This document shows positions 44,161-52,308 of a stretch of 64,000 nt of DNA, piece by piece. The notes beneath the pieces were generated by a model. The model did not search any database. It was given only the letters and a program-made list of their open reading frames with translations, and was not told the DNA's origin. This DNA comes from Corallococcus coralloides DSM 2259 (GTDB lineage: Bacteria > Myxococcota > Myxococcia > Myxococcales > Myxococcaceae): positions 4,774,001-4,838,000 of the forward strand of contig NC_017030.1 in assembly GCF_000255295.1 (NCBI RefSeq), written 5' to 3'. Both the position numbers and the translations under genes were made by a program. Numbering within the stretch: the stretch's first letter is position 1; each line of letters begins with the position of its first letter.

Positions 44161-45015
44161 TCAGCCCGCGTTCAGCGCGGTTCCGTGGTGGCGCAGGTGG
44201 TCTTCCATGAACGTGGAGACGAAGTAGTAGCCGTGGTCGTACCCCTCCTGCATGCGCAGGGTGAGGGGCTGGCCCGCCGCCTCGCAGGCTTCCTTGAGGA
44301 AGTGCGGGTGCAGCTGGTCCGGCAGGAACTTGTCCTTCGTCCCCTGGTCCACGAGCAGCGCCGGCACGCGCCGGCCGGCCTTCAGGAGCTCCGTGGCGTC
44401 GTACTCGCGCCACGTCGCCTCATCCGGCCCCAGGTAGCCGCCAAAGGCCTTCTTGCCCCAGGGGCTGCGGATGGGAGCGCCAATGGGAGCGAACGCGGAC
44501 ACGGACTTGTACCGGCCCGGGTTGCGCAGCGCCGTCACCAGCGCTCCGTGCCCGCCCATCGAGTGCCCGAAGATGCCCTCGCGGTCCATGCGCGCGGGGA
44601 AGTGCGCGCCGATGATGCCGGGCAGCTCCTGCGTGATGTACGTGCCCATGCGGTAGCGCGCCTTCCACGGCTCCTGGGTGGCGTCCAGGTAGAAGCCCGC
44701 GCCGGTGCCGAAGTCCCAGTCCGCGTCCTCGCCCGGGATGCCCGCGCCGCGAGGACTGGTGTCCGGCGCCACGAGCATCAGCCCCAGCTCCGCCGCCACG
44801 CGCTGCGCGCCACCCTTGATGGCGAACGTCTCCTCCGTGCAGGTGAGGCCCGCCAGGTAGTACAGCACGGGCACCTTGCCGTGCTTCGCCTGGGGCGGGG
44901 TGTAGACGCTGAAGCGCATCTCACCGCCGCAGGCTTCCGACGGGTGCTTCCAGAAGGACTGCGTCCCCCCGAAGCACGCGTGCTCGCTGACGAGCGTGGG
45001 CGTCACGGCGCTCAT
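44161..45015 (-). CDS. fghA: S-formylglutathione hydrolase
   Basis: 284 residues, normal size. Hydrolyses S-formylglutathione to formate and glutathione. Alpha/beta-hydrolase esterase-D family: [16 protein letters not shown], nucleophile Ser in [13 protein letters not shown], acid Asp in [15 protein letters not shown], His in [11 protein letters not shown] overlaps the adhC stop codon by 4 bp, so the two steps of glutathione-dependent formaldehyde oxidation are translationally coupled. Confidence 0.95.
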   Translation of the reverse strand: MSAVTPTLVSEHACFGGTQSFWKHPSEACGGEMRFSVYTPPQAKHGKVPVLYYLAGLTCTEETFAIKGGAQRVAAELGLMLVAPDTSPRGAGIPGEDADWDFGTGAGFYLDATQEPWKARYRMGTYITQELPGIIGAHFPARMDREGIFGHSMGGHGALVTALRNPGRYKSVSAFAPIGAPIRSPWGKKAFGGYLGPDEATWREYDATELLKAGRRVPALLVDQGTKDKFLPDQLHPHFLKEACEAAGQPLTLRMQEGYDHGYYFVSTFMEDHLRHHGTALNAG

Positions 45016-46124
45016 CCGTACTTCACCACGCTGCGGATGGACTTGCCCTCGTGCATCAGGTCGAAGCCGTGGTTGATCTCCTCCAGCTTCAGCGTGTGCG
45101 TGATCAGCGGGTCGACCTGGATCTTCCCGTCCATGTACCAGTCGACGATCTTCGGCACGTCCGTGCGGCCGCGGGCGCCGCCGAACGCGCTGCCCTTCCA
45201 CACGCGGCCGGTGACGAGCTGGAACGGGCGGGTGCTGATCTCCTGCCCCGCGCCAGCCACGCCGATGATGATGCTCTCGCCCCAGCCGCGGTGGCAGCAC
45301 TCCAGGGCCTGGCGCATCGTCTTCACGTTGCCAATGCACTCGAAGCTGTAGTCCGCGCCGCCGCCGGTGAGGTTGACCAGGTAGGGGACGAGGTCGCCTT
45401 CCACTTCCTTCGGGTTCACGAAGTGCGTCATCCCGAACTTCTCCGCGATCTCCTTGCGAGCGGGGTTCAGGTCCACGCCGACGATCATGTCCGCGCCCAC
45501 CATGCGCGCGGCCTGCACGACGTTCAGGCCGATGCCGCCCAGGCCGAAGACGACGACCTTCGCGCCGGCCTCCACCTTCGCGGTGTAGACGACGGCGCCC
45601 ACGCCCGTGGTGACGCCGCAGCCGATGTAGCAGACCTTGTCGAAGGGGGCGTCCTCGCGGATCTTCGCGACGGCGATCTCCGGCAGCACCGTGAAGTTCG
45701 CGAACGTGGAGCAGCCCATGTAGTGGTGGATGGCCTGCTTGCCCAGGCGGAAGCGGCTGGTGCCGTCCGGCATCAGGCCCTTGCCCTGCGTGGCGCGGAT
45801 GGCCGTGCACAGGTTCGTCTTCTGGGACAGGCACGACTTACAGCCGCGGCACTCCGGCGTGTAGAGCGGGATGACGTGGTCGCCCTTCTTCACGCTGGTG
45901 ACGCCCGGGCCCACGTCCACGACGATGCCCGCGCCCTCGTGGCCGAAGATGGCGGGGAACAGACCTTCCGGGTCCGCGCCGGAGCGGGTGAACTCGTCGG
46001 TGTGGCACAGGCCGGTGGCCTTCAGCTCGATCAGCACCTCGCCCGCCTTGGGGCCTTCCAGGTGCACGGTTTCGATGCTCAGGGGCTTGCCGGCCTCGAA
46101 GGCGACGGCGGCGCGGACGTCCAT
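45012..46124 (-). CDS. adhC: S-(hydroxymethyl)glutathione dehydrogenase (class III alcohol dehydrogenase)
   Basis: 370 residues from ATG 46124, CAGGAG upstream. Oxidises S-hydroxymethylglutathione, the formaldehyde adduct, with NAD. Catalytic zinc ligands in [11 protein letters not shown] and GHEGAGIV; structural zinc cysteines in [18 protein letters not shown] fold [14 protein letters not shown] with Asp in [11 protein letters not shown]. Typical class III length. First gene of the formaldehyde-detoxification pair with fghA; no dedicated regulator (FrmR-like) is seen next to it. Confidence 0.96.
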   Translation of the reverse strand: MDVRAAVAFEAGKPLSIETVHLEGPKAGEVLIELKATGLCHTDEFTRSGADPEGLFPAIFGHEGAGIVVDVGPGVTSVKKGDHVIPLYTPECRGCKSCLSQKTNLCTAIRATQGKGLMPDGTSRFRLGKQAIHHYMGCSTFANFTVLPEIAVAKIREDAPFDKVCYIGCGVTTGVGAVVYTAKVEAGAKVVVFGLGGIGLNVVQAARMVGADMIVGVDLNPARKEIAEKFGMTHFVNPKEVEGDLVPYLVNLTGGGADYSFECIGNVKTMRQALECCHRGWGESIIIGVAGAGQEISTRPFQLVTGRVWKGSAFGGARGRTDVPKIVDWYMDGKIQVDPLITHTLKLEEINHGFDLMHEGKSIRSVVKYG

Positions 46125-46224
46125 GGTGGGGCTCCTGTCAGTGGGGAACGAAGACTCCCCACCATAGAGGCCACGCACCGCGTCGTCCGTGAAAAGAAAC
46201 AGCCCGACCCATCAGGGCCCGCTA

Positions 46225-46974
46225 CTAGACGGAGATGAGGCCCTTGCGGATGCCCTCGGTGACGGCTTCCACGCGGTTCGTCACTTCGAGTTTCCGGTAG
46301 ATGTGCTCCAGGTGCGTGCGGATGGTCGCCTTGGAGAGCGACAGCAGCCGGGCCGCCTCGCTGTTGGACACGCCCTTGGCGATGAGCTGGAGGATTTCGC
46401 GCTCGCGGTCCGACAGCGGCTTGAGCAGCGGTTCGTGCGCGGACGCTTCTTCACCTGCTGGCGCGGACTCCGCGGCAGACGGCGCCACGGGCAGCGGCTC
46501 CGTGGGCACGGGCGCGGTGTCCGGCTCCACGCGGAAGTGACGCAACAGCCGGCGCGCGAGGTTCGGCTGGATGACCGTGCCGCCCGCGCGCACCTCCTTG
46601 ATGGCCTCCACGATCTTGTCCACCGTGGCGCCCTTGAGCAGGTAGCCGGACGCGCCCGCCTTCACGGCTTCGAGGACTTTGTCCTCCTCGTCGAAGATGG
46701 TGAAGATCAGGATCTCCACCTTCGGGAAGCGCGCCTTCACCTCGCGCGTCACGTCGATGCCGCTCATGCGCGGCAGTCCCAGGTCCAGCAGCAGCACGTC
46801 CGGCTGATCGCGCTCCACCTCGACCAACGCGGCCTCGCCCGACAGCGCGGTGCCCACGATGTCGATGTCCGGGTGGCCCTCGAAGAGGCGCAGCTGGTTC
46901 TTCAAAATCTTGGTCTGGTCCTCCACGACGAACACGCGGATGGGGATGGCGGCGGCATTCGGGGTCGGGTCCAC
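46225..46974 (-). CDS. LuxR-family (NarL/FixJ) response regulator
   Basis: 249 residues from GTG 46974. Receiver domain 1 to about 125: acidic pocket VVEDQ, phospho-acceptor Asp in VLLLDLGLPRMSG, Lys in GYLLKGATVD. An Ala/Pro/Glu-rich linker (about 145-175) is longer than usual. C-terminal HTH: LSDREREILQLIAKGVSNSE and AARLLSLSKATIRTHLEHIYRK, in short pieces. It lies 21 bp after the histidine kinase gene, so the two form a two-component system. Targets unknown. Confidence 0.92.
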   Translation of the reverse strand: MDPTPNAAAIPIRVFVVEDQTKILKNQLRLFEGHPDIDIVGTALSGEAALVEVERDQPDVLLLDLGLPRMSGIDVTREVKARFPKVEILIFTIFDEEDKVLEAVKAGASGYLLKGATVDKIVEAIKEVRAGGTVIQPNLARRLLRHFRVEPDTAPVPTEPLPVAPSAAESAPAGEEASAHEPLLKPLSDREREILQLIAKGVSNSEAARLLSLSKATIRTHLEHIYRKLEVTNRVEAVTEGIRKGLISV

Positions 46975-46995
46975 GGGGCGGATCTCCGGTGCGTG

Positions 46996-48279
46996 TCAGG
47001 CGGAAAGACAGGGAAGGGAGAAGGCCACCTGGGCCCCGGCGCCGGGCGCCGAGTCCACCACGATGGAACCCCCGAGCTTCATGGCCCGCTCACGCATGTT
47101 GAGCAGGCCGTAGTGTCCGCGCGGCGTGCGGCCCGGGTCGAAGCCCTTGCCGTTGTCGCGGACCACCAGGTGCACGCCCTCCGCGCTGAAGTCCAGGCGC
47201 ACCTGGACCTCCTTCGCCTCGGCGTGCTTCGCGGCGTTGGACAGGCACTCCTGGAGGATGCGGAACAGCGCCAACTGCGCGTCCGGGGGCAGCTTGCGCG
47301 TCAGGCCCGTGCGCTCGAAGCGGATGGCCTGCCCGGTGCGGTCGCGGAACGTCTTGACGTAGTCCTCCAGGCCCTGCGCCAGCTCGAAGTCGTCGCGCAT
47401 CATCCGCAGGTTGCGGCGCAGCTCTTCAATCGACTCCTCCGCGGTGGCCTTCATCTCGCGGATCTCCGTGCGCAGCCCGTCCTCGCGCGCGAGGTTCAGG
47501 ATGTACTCCGCCTGGATGATCATCGAGGACAGGGACGCGCCCAGACCGTCATGGATTTCGCGCGCCAGCCGGTTGCGCTCCTCCACCACGGCCAGCTCCT
47601 TCAAGTCGCCCTGCAGGGACACCACCTCGCGGTGCGCGGTGGCCTCGCGCTCGTTCAGGTACACGAGCACGTAGACGATGATGAAGTTGAGCCCCAGGTA
47701 CCAGAGCAGCGTGAGCAGCTCCACCGCCGTCACGGAGCGGTTGAGCAGCAGGTCCAACCGCGTGGTGATGGGCAGCGCCAGGAGCGGCGGCAGGATGGCC
47801 AGCGGTTTGGGGAAGAGGATGGCGAAGAGCGTGGTGAAGAGCAGCTGCGTCGCCAGGAGCGGGCTTTGAAGACCGCCGCCCACCTGCGGCCGGGCGATGA
47901 GCACCACGGTGATCAGCAGGTCGAAGCACAGCGACAGGTACGTCACCCACCGGCCCGCCTTCGGGTGGTCGATGACGAGCAGGTTCGCGACGCTGTAGAT
48001 GAGCATCGCGAAGTAGCCCAGGAAGGAGATGGGCCCGTTGAAGCCGAAGTAGCCGCTCCACGCGGGCACCGCGAGGATGAGCAGGCCCAACGTGAGGAAC
48101 ATCATCCGCGCGTAGAACAGCGCGCGGGCCCGGGCGACGAAGCGGTCCTGCTCCCAGGAAGCCGCCGCCTGCTCCGCGGACACGTTGTCCGTGAGGTTGC
48201 GGCGCTCCAGCACGGCGCGGACGCGGGCCTTCAGGTCATGGGCCGGGTGGTCGTCGCCGGGTCGGGGGTCGCTGTCCAT
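46996..48279 (-). CDS. Membrane sensor histidine kinase (HisKA_3, NarX/DesK-like)
   Basis: 427 residues. A cytoplasmic N-terminus, then about six transmembrane helices (about 55-200) forming a membrane-embedded sensor, a coiled linker, the HisKA_3 phosphorylation helix ERNRLAREIHDGLGASLS (His in EIHDG) and an HATPase with ECLSNAAKHAEA, VVRDNGKGFDP and GLLNMRERAMKLGG. No PAS or periplasmic domain. The signal is probably membrane-related (as in DesK, inferred from architecture only). Partner regulator directly downstream. Confidence 0.92.
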   Translation of the reverse strand: MDSDPRPGDDHPAHDLKARVRAVLERRNLTDNVSAEQAAASWEQDRFVARARALFYARMMFLTLGLLILAVPAWSGYFGFNGPISFLGYFAMLIYSVANLLVIDHPKAGRWVTYLSLCFDLLITVVLIARPQVGGGLQSPLLATQLLFTTLFAILFPKPLAILPPLLALPITTRLDLLLNRSVTAVELLTLLWYLGLNFIIVYVLVYLNEREATAHREVVSLQGDLKELAVVEERNRLAREIHDGLGASLSSMIIQAEYILNLAREDGLRTEIREMKATAEESIEELRRNLRMMRDDFELAQGLEDYVKTFRDRTGQAIRFERTGLTRKLPPDAQLALFRILQECLSNAAKHAEAKEVQVRLDFSAEGVHLVVRDNGKGFDPGRTPRGHYGLLNMRERAMKLGGSIVVDSAPGAGAQVAFSLPCLSA

Positions 48280-48371
48280 TCGAGCGGCAGCTTACGGGAC
48301 CTTCCGGGGGAGCGGAATTCCCGGCAAGCCGCCAGGTCAGCATCCTGGCGGGTGCGGAAGGGGAAAACGCG

Positions 48372-48791
48372 CTACTTGGGGGCGCCTTCGTCCACGCACG
48401 CCTTCTTGGCCTCGGGCTGGCGCTCCAGGACGAAGTCCAGGCGGTCCTTCGTCTCGCCCGTGCGCTCGTCGAACAGGGGCGTGCCGCCCGCGTACATGGT
48501 GCCCTTCTGGCTGCCGTACTTGTCCAGGTTGTGGGACTTGAGCCAGCCGTCCACGCAGGCCTCCAGGGCCAGGCGGTCGCTGGCGCCCGAGTCGTAGCTC
48601 ACGGAGCTCGCGTCCTTCGTGCCGGCCTCGGCGGTGGCCTCCGGGGGAGCGGCCTCGCGGCTCGACTGGAGCTCCTCCTTGACGGTGCCGGTCTGCGTGG
48701 CCGCGTCGGGGCTCTCCCCGGTGTTCTTGTGGCAGCCGACAGCCAGGGACAGCAGGGTGGAAAACACGAGCGCGCCGGTCAGGTTTTTCAT
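48372..48791 (-). CDS. Small lipoprotein, unknown function
   Basis: 139 residues from ATG 48791. Lipoprotein signal LVFSTLLSLAVGC. The mature part is acidic and polar, with a low-complexity stretch (residues about 25-70) and a globular end containing CVDGWLKSHNLDKYG, TMYAGGTPLFDERTG and ERQPEAKKACVDEG; two cysteines may pair. Downstream of nothing in operon; 92 bp separate it from the kinase start, which is transcribed the same way. The frame extends upstream past the ATG without a better start. Confidence 0.6.
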   Translation of the reverse strand: MKNLTGALVFSTLLSLAVGCHKNTGESPDAATQTGTVKEELQSSREAAPPEATAEAGTKDASSVSYDSGASDRLALEACVDGWLKSHNLDKYGSQKGTMYAGGTPLFDERTGETKDRLDFVLERQPEAKKACVDEGAPK

Positions 48792-48922
48792 ATGTCCTGG
48801 CAGGTGAGGGCCGCTGGTGAAGGCGGCGGGTAGGGAAGGCTTCGGGAGCGTCCTGAGGCTTCGAAGTCGGGACGTGGACTCGCCGCACCATATTCGTTCG
48901 TACCTCGCGGAGCACCAGCCCC

Positions 48923-49699
48923 ATGCACGGTTCCCCGGATACCGACCATCACGCACGCATTCCCCACGCCACCCGCATCGAGCGTGCGCGCGTGCTGGTG
49001 GTGGGAGTGGGCGGCCTGGGCTGTCCGGCGTCGCTCGCGCTGGCGCAGGGCGGTGTGGGCCACCTGACGCTGGTGGATCCGGACCGGGTGGACGTGACGA
49101 ACCTGCCCCGGCAGCTCTGGCACCGCACCCAGGACGTGGGCCGCTTCAAGGCGGAGTCCGCCGCCGCCGGCCTGCTGCGCGCCTTCCCCGGCCTGAGCGT
49201 GGAGGCCCTGCCGGAGCGGCTGGACGCGGGCAACGCCGAAGCGCTCTTCCGCGAGCACGACCTGGTGGTGGACGCCACCGACGGCGTCGCGACCAAGTTC
49301 TTCCTGTCGGACGTGGCGGTGCTCACAGGCGTGCCGCTCGTGTACGGCGGCGTGCTGCGCATGAATGGGCAGGCCCTGCGAATCGACCCCGGCGGCCCGT
49401 GCCTGCGCTGCCTCTATGAGGACGTGCCGCCCCCGGACGCGGTGCCCACCTGCGCGCAGGCGGGCGTGCTGGGCGCGATGGCGGGGCTCATCGGCGCGGT
49501 GCAGGCGCTGCTCGCGCTGGAGCTGCTGGCGGGCGCGGCCACGGGCCCCCGGGGACAGGCCACGCTGCATGTGCTCGACGGCGAGACGCTGGAGGGGCGC
49601 ACCGTGAAGGTGACGCGCGCGCCCGACTGCCCGGGGTGCAACATCCAGTCGCTGCCCCCGTACCCTTCGTCCCAGGAGGACACCGCATGCCCGACGTGA
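48923..49699 (+). CDS. ThiF/MoeB/HesA-type E1-like adenylyltransferase
   Basis: 258 residues. Adenylates the C-terminal Gly-Gly of a ubiquitin-like sulfur carrier. Motifs: nucleotide loop VLVVGVGGLGCPASLALAQGG (read as VGVGGLGCPASLAL), DPDRVDVTNLPRQLW, VDATDGVATKFFLSDVAV, paired zinc cysteines CLRCLY and CPGCN, and the cysteine of VPTCAQAGVLG. First gene of a tight cluster; its 3' end overlaps the tusA-like gene by 13 bp. Its carrier is most likely the ThiS/MoaD-like protein two genes down. MoeB, ThiF or MoeZ-type role cannot be separated from sequence; no rhodanese domain is present. Confidence 0.88.
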   Translation: MHGSPDTDHHARIPHATRIERARVLVVGVGGLGCPASLALAQGGVGHLTLVDPDRVDVTNLPRQLWHRTQDVGRFKAESAAAGLLRAFPGLSVEALPERLDAGNAEALFREHDLVVDATDGVATKFFLSDVAVLTGVPLVYGGVLRMNGQALRIDPGGPCLRCLYEDVPPPDAVPTCAQAGVLGAMAGLIGAVQALLALELLAGAATGPRGQATLHVLDGETLEGRTVKVTRAPDCPGCNIQSLPPYPSSQEDTACPT

Positions 49700-49926
49700 C
49701 GGCGACGTTGGACATCACCCGCGAGGTGTGTCCGATGACCTACGTGCGCACCAAGCTGAAGCTGGAGTCGCTGCCCCCTGACACGCTGCTGGAGGTGCTG
49801 CTCAAGGGCGACGAGCCCCTGAAGAACGTGCCCCGCAGCGCGAAGGACGAGGGCCACGACGTCGTCTCCCTGGATCCACGCGGGGACGGCACGCACCGGT
49901 TGATCATCCGCAAGCGGGGGAAATGA
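49687..49926 (+). CDS. TusA/SirA-like sulfur-transfer protein
   Basis: 79 residues. Two-layer alpha/beta sulfur-relay protein whose Cys carries persulfide. Cys15 stands in REVCPMTYVRTKLKLESL; the motif is Cys-Pro-Met rather than the usual Cys-Pro-x-Pro, a variant seen in TusA-like proteins beside E1/carrier genes. The C-terminal half (LEVLLKGDEPLKNVPRSA) is standard. Overlaps the E1-like gene and is 4 bp from the carrier gene, which points to a dedicated sulfur relay. Confidence 0.85.
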   Translation: MPDVTATLDITREVCPMTYVRTKLKLESLPPDTLLEVLLKGDEPLKNVPRSAKDEGHDVVSLDPRGDGTHRLIIRKRGK

Positions 49927-49930
49927 GCAC

Positions 49931-50203
49931 ATGGCCACGATTCGCATTCCGACACCCATGAGGACGCTGACGGGCAACAAGTCCGAGGTCCAGGCCACCG
50001 GCGCCACCGTGGGCGAGGTGCTGCGCGACCTGGAAGCGCGCTATCCCGGCATGGGCGCGCGCCTCTTCGACGACAAGGGGGGCGTGCGCCGGTACGTGAA
50101 CGTCTTCCTCAACGACGAGGACGTGCGCGCGCTCAAGGCCCTGGAGACGCCCGTGAAGGACGCGGACCGCATCACCCTCATCCCCGCCATGGCGGGAGGC
50201 TGA
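49931..50203 (+). CDS. ThiS/MoaD-family ubiquitin-like sulfur carrier
   Basis: 90 residues ending ITLIPAMAGG, the Gly-Gly tail that is adenylated and thiocarboxylated. Starts ATIRIPTPMRTLTGNKSEV and has the beta-grasp core with LRDLEARYPGMGARLFD and RRYVNVFLNDEDVRALK, closest in style to CysO/MoaD-like carriers. It lies between the TusA-like gene and a second E1-like gene. A peptidase of the JAMM class two genes down could free cargo from the carrier, as Mec does for CysO in mycobacteria (inference by analogy). Confidence 0.9.
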   Translation: MATIRIPTPMRTLTGNKSEVQATGATVGEVLRDLEARYPGMGARLFDDKGGVRRYVNVFLNDEDVRALKALETPVKDADRITLIPAMAGG

Positions 50204-50215
50204 AGAGAGGGCCGC

Positions 50216-50848
50216 ATGGCGCTGCGCGAGGATCAGATTCTCCGCTACTCCCGGCAGATCCTCCTGAGGGACGTGGGCGGGCGCGGGCAGGAGGCCCTGC
50301 TGGCGGGCGGCGCGCGCGTGGACGGGCTGGGCGCGTCCGGCCTCACGGCCACGGCGTACCTGGCGGGCGGCGGCACCCCGGTGACGGGCGTGGGCTCGCT
50401 GACCATGGGGCCCTGGTCGCCGGGGTTCCTCGCGTCCGCGCACGACGTGGGCCAGCCCGTGGCGGAGGTGCTGGCGCGCGTGGTGCCGGAGGTGAACCCG
50501 GACGCGGTGGGCACGCCCGGCGGCGGGCTGCTCGCGGAGCTGCCGGCGGCCTGGAGCGGCGAGGCCCCCTGGGTCGCGCTGGGCGGCGACGGCGCGCGCG
50601 GCGCGGTGGTGTTCCGGGGCGCGGACGGATGCGTCTGGTGCTTCGGAGAGACGGTGCGCCACCTGGGCACGCCGCCGGATGGAGCCATGGGCGTGGCCCT
50701 GGGCGCCCTGGGCGCGCTTGTCTTCCAGCGGCTGCGGCTGGGCCTGGGCCCGTCGCTGGGTGGCCGGTGGCTGAGCGCCCCGGGCGCGATGACGGAGCTG
50801 GAGCTCCGCCGGTGCTCGCGCTGCGCCGCGGCGGAAGCGAAGCCCTGA
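50216..50848 (+). CDS. Degenerate E1-like (ThiF-fold) protein
   Basis: 210 residues. The N-terminus is that of a MoeB/ThiF protein (LREDQILRYSRQILLRDVGG, RGQEALLAGGARVDGLG), but the nucleotide loop is lost: Gly-Ala-Ser-Gly-Leu replaces Gly-x-Gly-Gly-Leu-Gly, and the Asp-Arg-Val and DATD motifs are missing. Zinc-type Cys pairs remain (CVWC, CSRC). Probably a non-catalytic partner of the E1-like protein, perhaps a scaffold. It is 12 bp after the carrier gene and its end overlaps the JAMM gene by 37 bp. Confidence 0.7.
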   Translation: MALREDQILRYSRQILLRDVGGRGQEALLAGGARVDGLGASGLTATAYLAGGGTPVTGVGSLTMGPWSPGFLASAHDVGQPVAEVLARVVPEVNPDAVGTPGGGLLAELPAAWSGEAPWVALGGDGARGAVVFRGADGCVWCFGETVRHLGTPPDGAMGVALGALGALVFQRLRLGLGPSLGGRWLSAPGAMTELELRRCSRCAAAEAKP

Positions 50849-51291
50849 TCCCGCCGGAGGTCCTCGCCCGGATGATCCGCCACCTGGAGGCCGCGTGGCC
50901 CCAGGAAGGCTGCGGCGTGATCCTCCGGAGCGGGGCGGGGGAGGGTGGCTCCTGGCGGGTCATCCCCCTGCCCAACGTCTCTCCCACGCCGCACGTCGCC
51001 TACGCCTTCGCGCCGGAGGCGTGGCTCCAGGTCTGCCTGGACGCGGACGCGCGCCAGGAGGAGGTGGCCTGCGTCTTCCACTCGCACGTGGACGCGCCCG
51101 CGGTGTTCTCCGCGGAAGATCGACGCCAGGCTGCTCCCTCGGGAATCCCACTGCTGCCCCAGGTGTCGTACGTGGTGGTTGCCATACGCGGAGGCCGTGC
51201 CGCCTCCGCCTCCCGGTCAGTTTGGCGTGCAGGGGATTTTCAGACTGTTCCGCTTGCATTGGCGGATTTCAGGTTTGAAAAACCCGTGTAA
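50812..51291 (+). CDS. JAMM/Mov34 metalloprotease (Mec/CysO-peptidase-like)
   Basis: 159 residues from GTG 50812, inside the end of the previous gene. Zinc peptidase of the JAMM class: catalytic Glu32 (QEGCGVIL) and His90-Ser-His92 with Ser100 and Asp103 in CVFHSHVDAPAVFSAEDR, exactly spaced. The C-terminal part has PQVSYVVVAIRGG and VWRAGDFQTVPL typical of the Mec branch, which cuts amino acids from the Gly-Gly end of a sulfur carrier. Last gene of the five-gene cluster; a stem-loop and the cysC promoter follow. The last 100 bp are less GC-rich. Confidence 0.88.
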   Translation: MLALRRGGSEALIPPEVLARMIRHLEAAWPQEGCGVILRSGAGEGGSWRVIPLPNVSPTPHVAYAFAPEAWLQVCLDADARQEEVACVFHSHVDAPAVFSAEDRRQAAPSGIPLLPQVSYVVVAIRGGRAASASRSVWRAGDFQTVPLALADFRFEKPV

Positions 51292-51317
51292 GGGCGGGAA
51301 CTTGCCCTCCAGCCGAC

Positions 51318-51337
51318 CCCACCTGCGGAAAGGTGGG
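51318..51337 (+). terminator. Stem-loop after the JAMM gene
   Basis: CCCACCT (51318-51324) and AGGTGGG (51331-51337) pair perfectly around GCGGAA. It follows the sulfur cluster and precedes the cysC promoter; weak T content. Confidence 0.45.
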
Positions 51338-51343
51338 TCCGAA

Positions 51344-51373
51344 TTGTCAAGTCACTGGGTTTTCGTCTATAAA
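51344..51373 (+). promoter_or_regulatory. Sigma-70-like promoter of cysC
   Basis: TTGTCA (51344-51349), 18-nt spacer, TATAAA (51368-51373), 76 nt before the cysC ATG. The best -35/-10 pair in this part of the window, next to the stem-loop that ends the cluster. Confidence 0.55.
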
Positions 51374-51448
51374 GCGGCGGTCTATTGGATCTGCCGCGTC
51401 CCACGCCGCGTGCAAGAAGCGCTCCGGACGCAGGGAGTTAGAACCCTT

Positions 51449-52219
51449 ATGGCCACCAACACTGGATTCACCCTCTGGCTCACCGGCATGTCCGGAACCG
51501 GGAAGACCACGACGGCCGCCTACATCGCGGCCCGGCTCCGCCAGGTCGGACGTAACGTGGAGGTCCTCGACGAGGGCGAACTCCAGAACGACCTGTGGGC
51601 TGGCATCGGCGACACCAAGGACGAGCGCAACATGGTCGTGCGCCGCCTGGGCTTCGTCGCCGGCCTCATGGCCCGCAACGGCGTGGCGGTGCTCGTCCCC
51701 TGCGTGAGCCCCTACAAGTCGAGCCGCGAGGAAGTGCGCCGCTCGGTGGGCAAGTACGTGGAGGTCTACGTGGACTGCCCCACGGAGAAGCTCATCGAGC
51801 GCGACACCACCGGCAAGTACAAGAAGGCGCTCAACGGGGAGATCCCCAACTTCATCGGCATCACGGAGCCGTACGAGCCGCCCACCTCGCCCGAGGTGAC
51901 CATCTACTCCGACACGGAGTCGGTGGAGGACGGCGGGACGAAGATCTTCCAGGCGCTGCTGGACCTGGGCCTGATGTCCACGGACGAGCTGAAGACCATC
52001 ACCGGCAAGAAGATGAAGGCCAACCCGCTGCCGCCGAAGAAGGCGCGCCGCGACGAAGAGGACCCGCCGGCCCGCGTCGCCGCCGTGAAGGCCGCGAAGG
52101 CCCCCAAGGCGGACAAGGGTTCCAAGGGCGCCAAGGCGCGTCCGGCCACCCGCGCCGCCCGCGTGGGCAAGCCGGCCCCGGCCGCGAAGAAGAAGGCCGC
52201 CAAGGGCAAGGCCCGGTAG
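51449..52219 (+). CDS. cysC: Adenylyl-sulfate (APS) kinase with Lys/Ala-rich C-terminal tail
   Basis: 256 residues. Phosphorylates APS to PAPS in sulfate activation. Kinase core about 1-190: P-loop TLWLTGMSGTGKTTTAAYI (GMSGTGKTT), then VEVLDEGELQNDLWAGIGDT, in which the usual catalytic/lid Asp-Gly-Asp-x-x-Arg region reads Asp-Glu-Gly-Glu, and RRLGFVAGLMARNGVAVL and KYKKALNGEIPNFIGITEPY (each in part). About 60 C-terminal residues are histone-H1-like (repeated Lys-Ala-Pro/Lys-Gly units). No CysD, CysN or CysH lies near, but the sulfur cluster and larE flank it. Confidence 0.85.
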   Translation: MATNTGFTLWLTGMSGTGKTTTAAYIAARLRQVGRNVEVLDEGELQNDLWAGIGDTKDERNMVVRRLGFVAGLMARNGVAVLVPCVSPYKSSREEVRRSVGKYVEVYVDCPTEKLIERDTTGKYKKALNGEIPNFIGITEPYEPPTSPEVTIYSDTESVEDGGTKIFQALLDLGLMSTDELKTITGKKMKANPLPPKKARRDEEDPPARVAAVKAAKAPKADKGSKGAKARPATRAARVGKPAPAAKKKAAKGKAR

Positions 52220-52308
52220 TCCCCACCGCCGTCCTGACTGTCGAAGGGCTCCAGGTTGCCCGCGCGATGCGCGTGCAATCCGGGGCCCTTCCGTTTTAGG
52301 AGTCCCCC

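Noticed and set aside
52220-52308. Terminator between cysC and larE
   Set aside because: A GAAGGGC/GCCCTTC pair followed by CGTTTT exists but the loop is over 30 nt and the inner stem has a mismatch; too uncertain to list as a feature.
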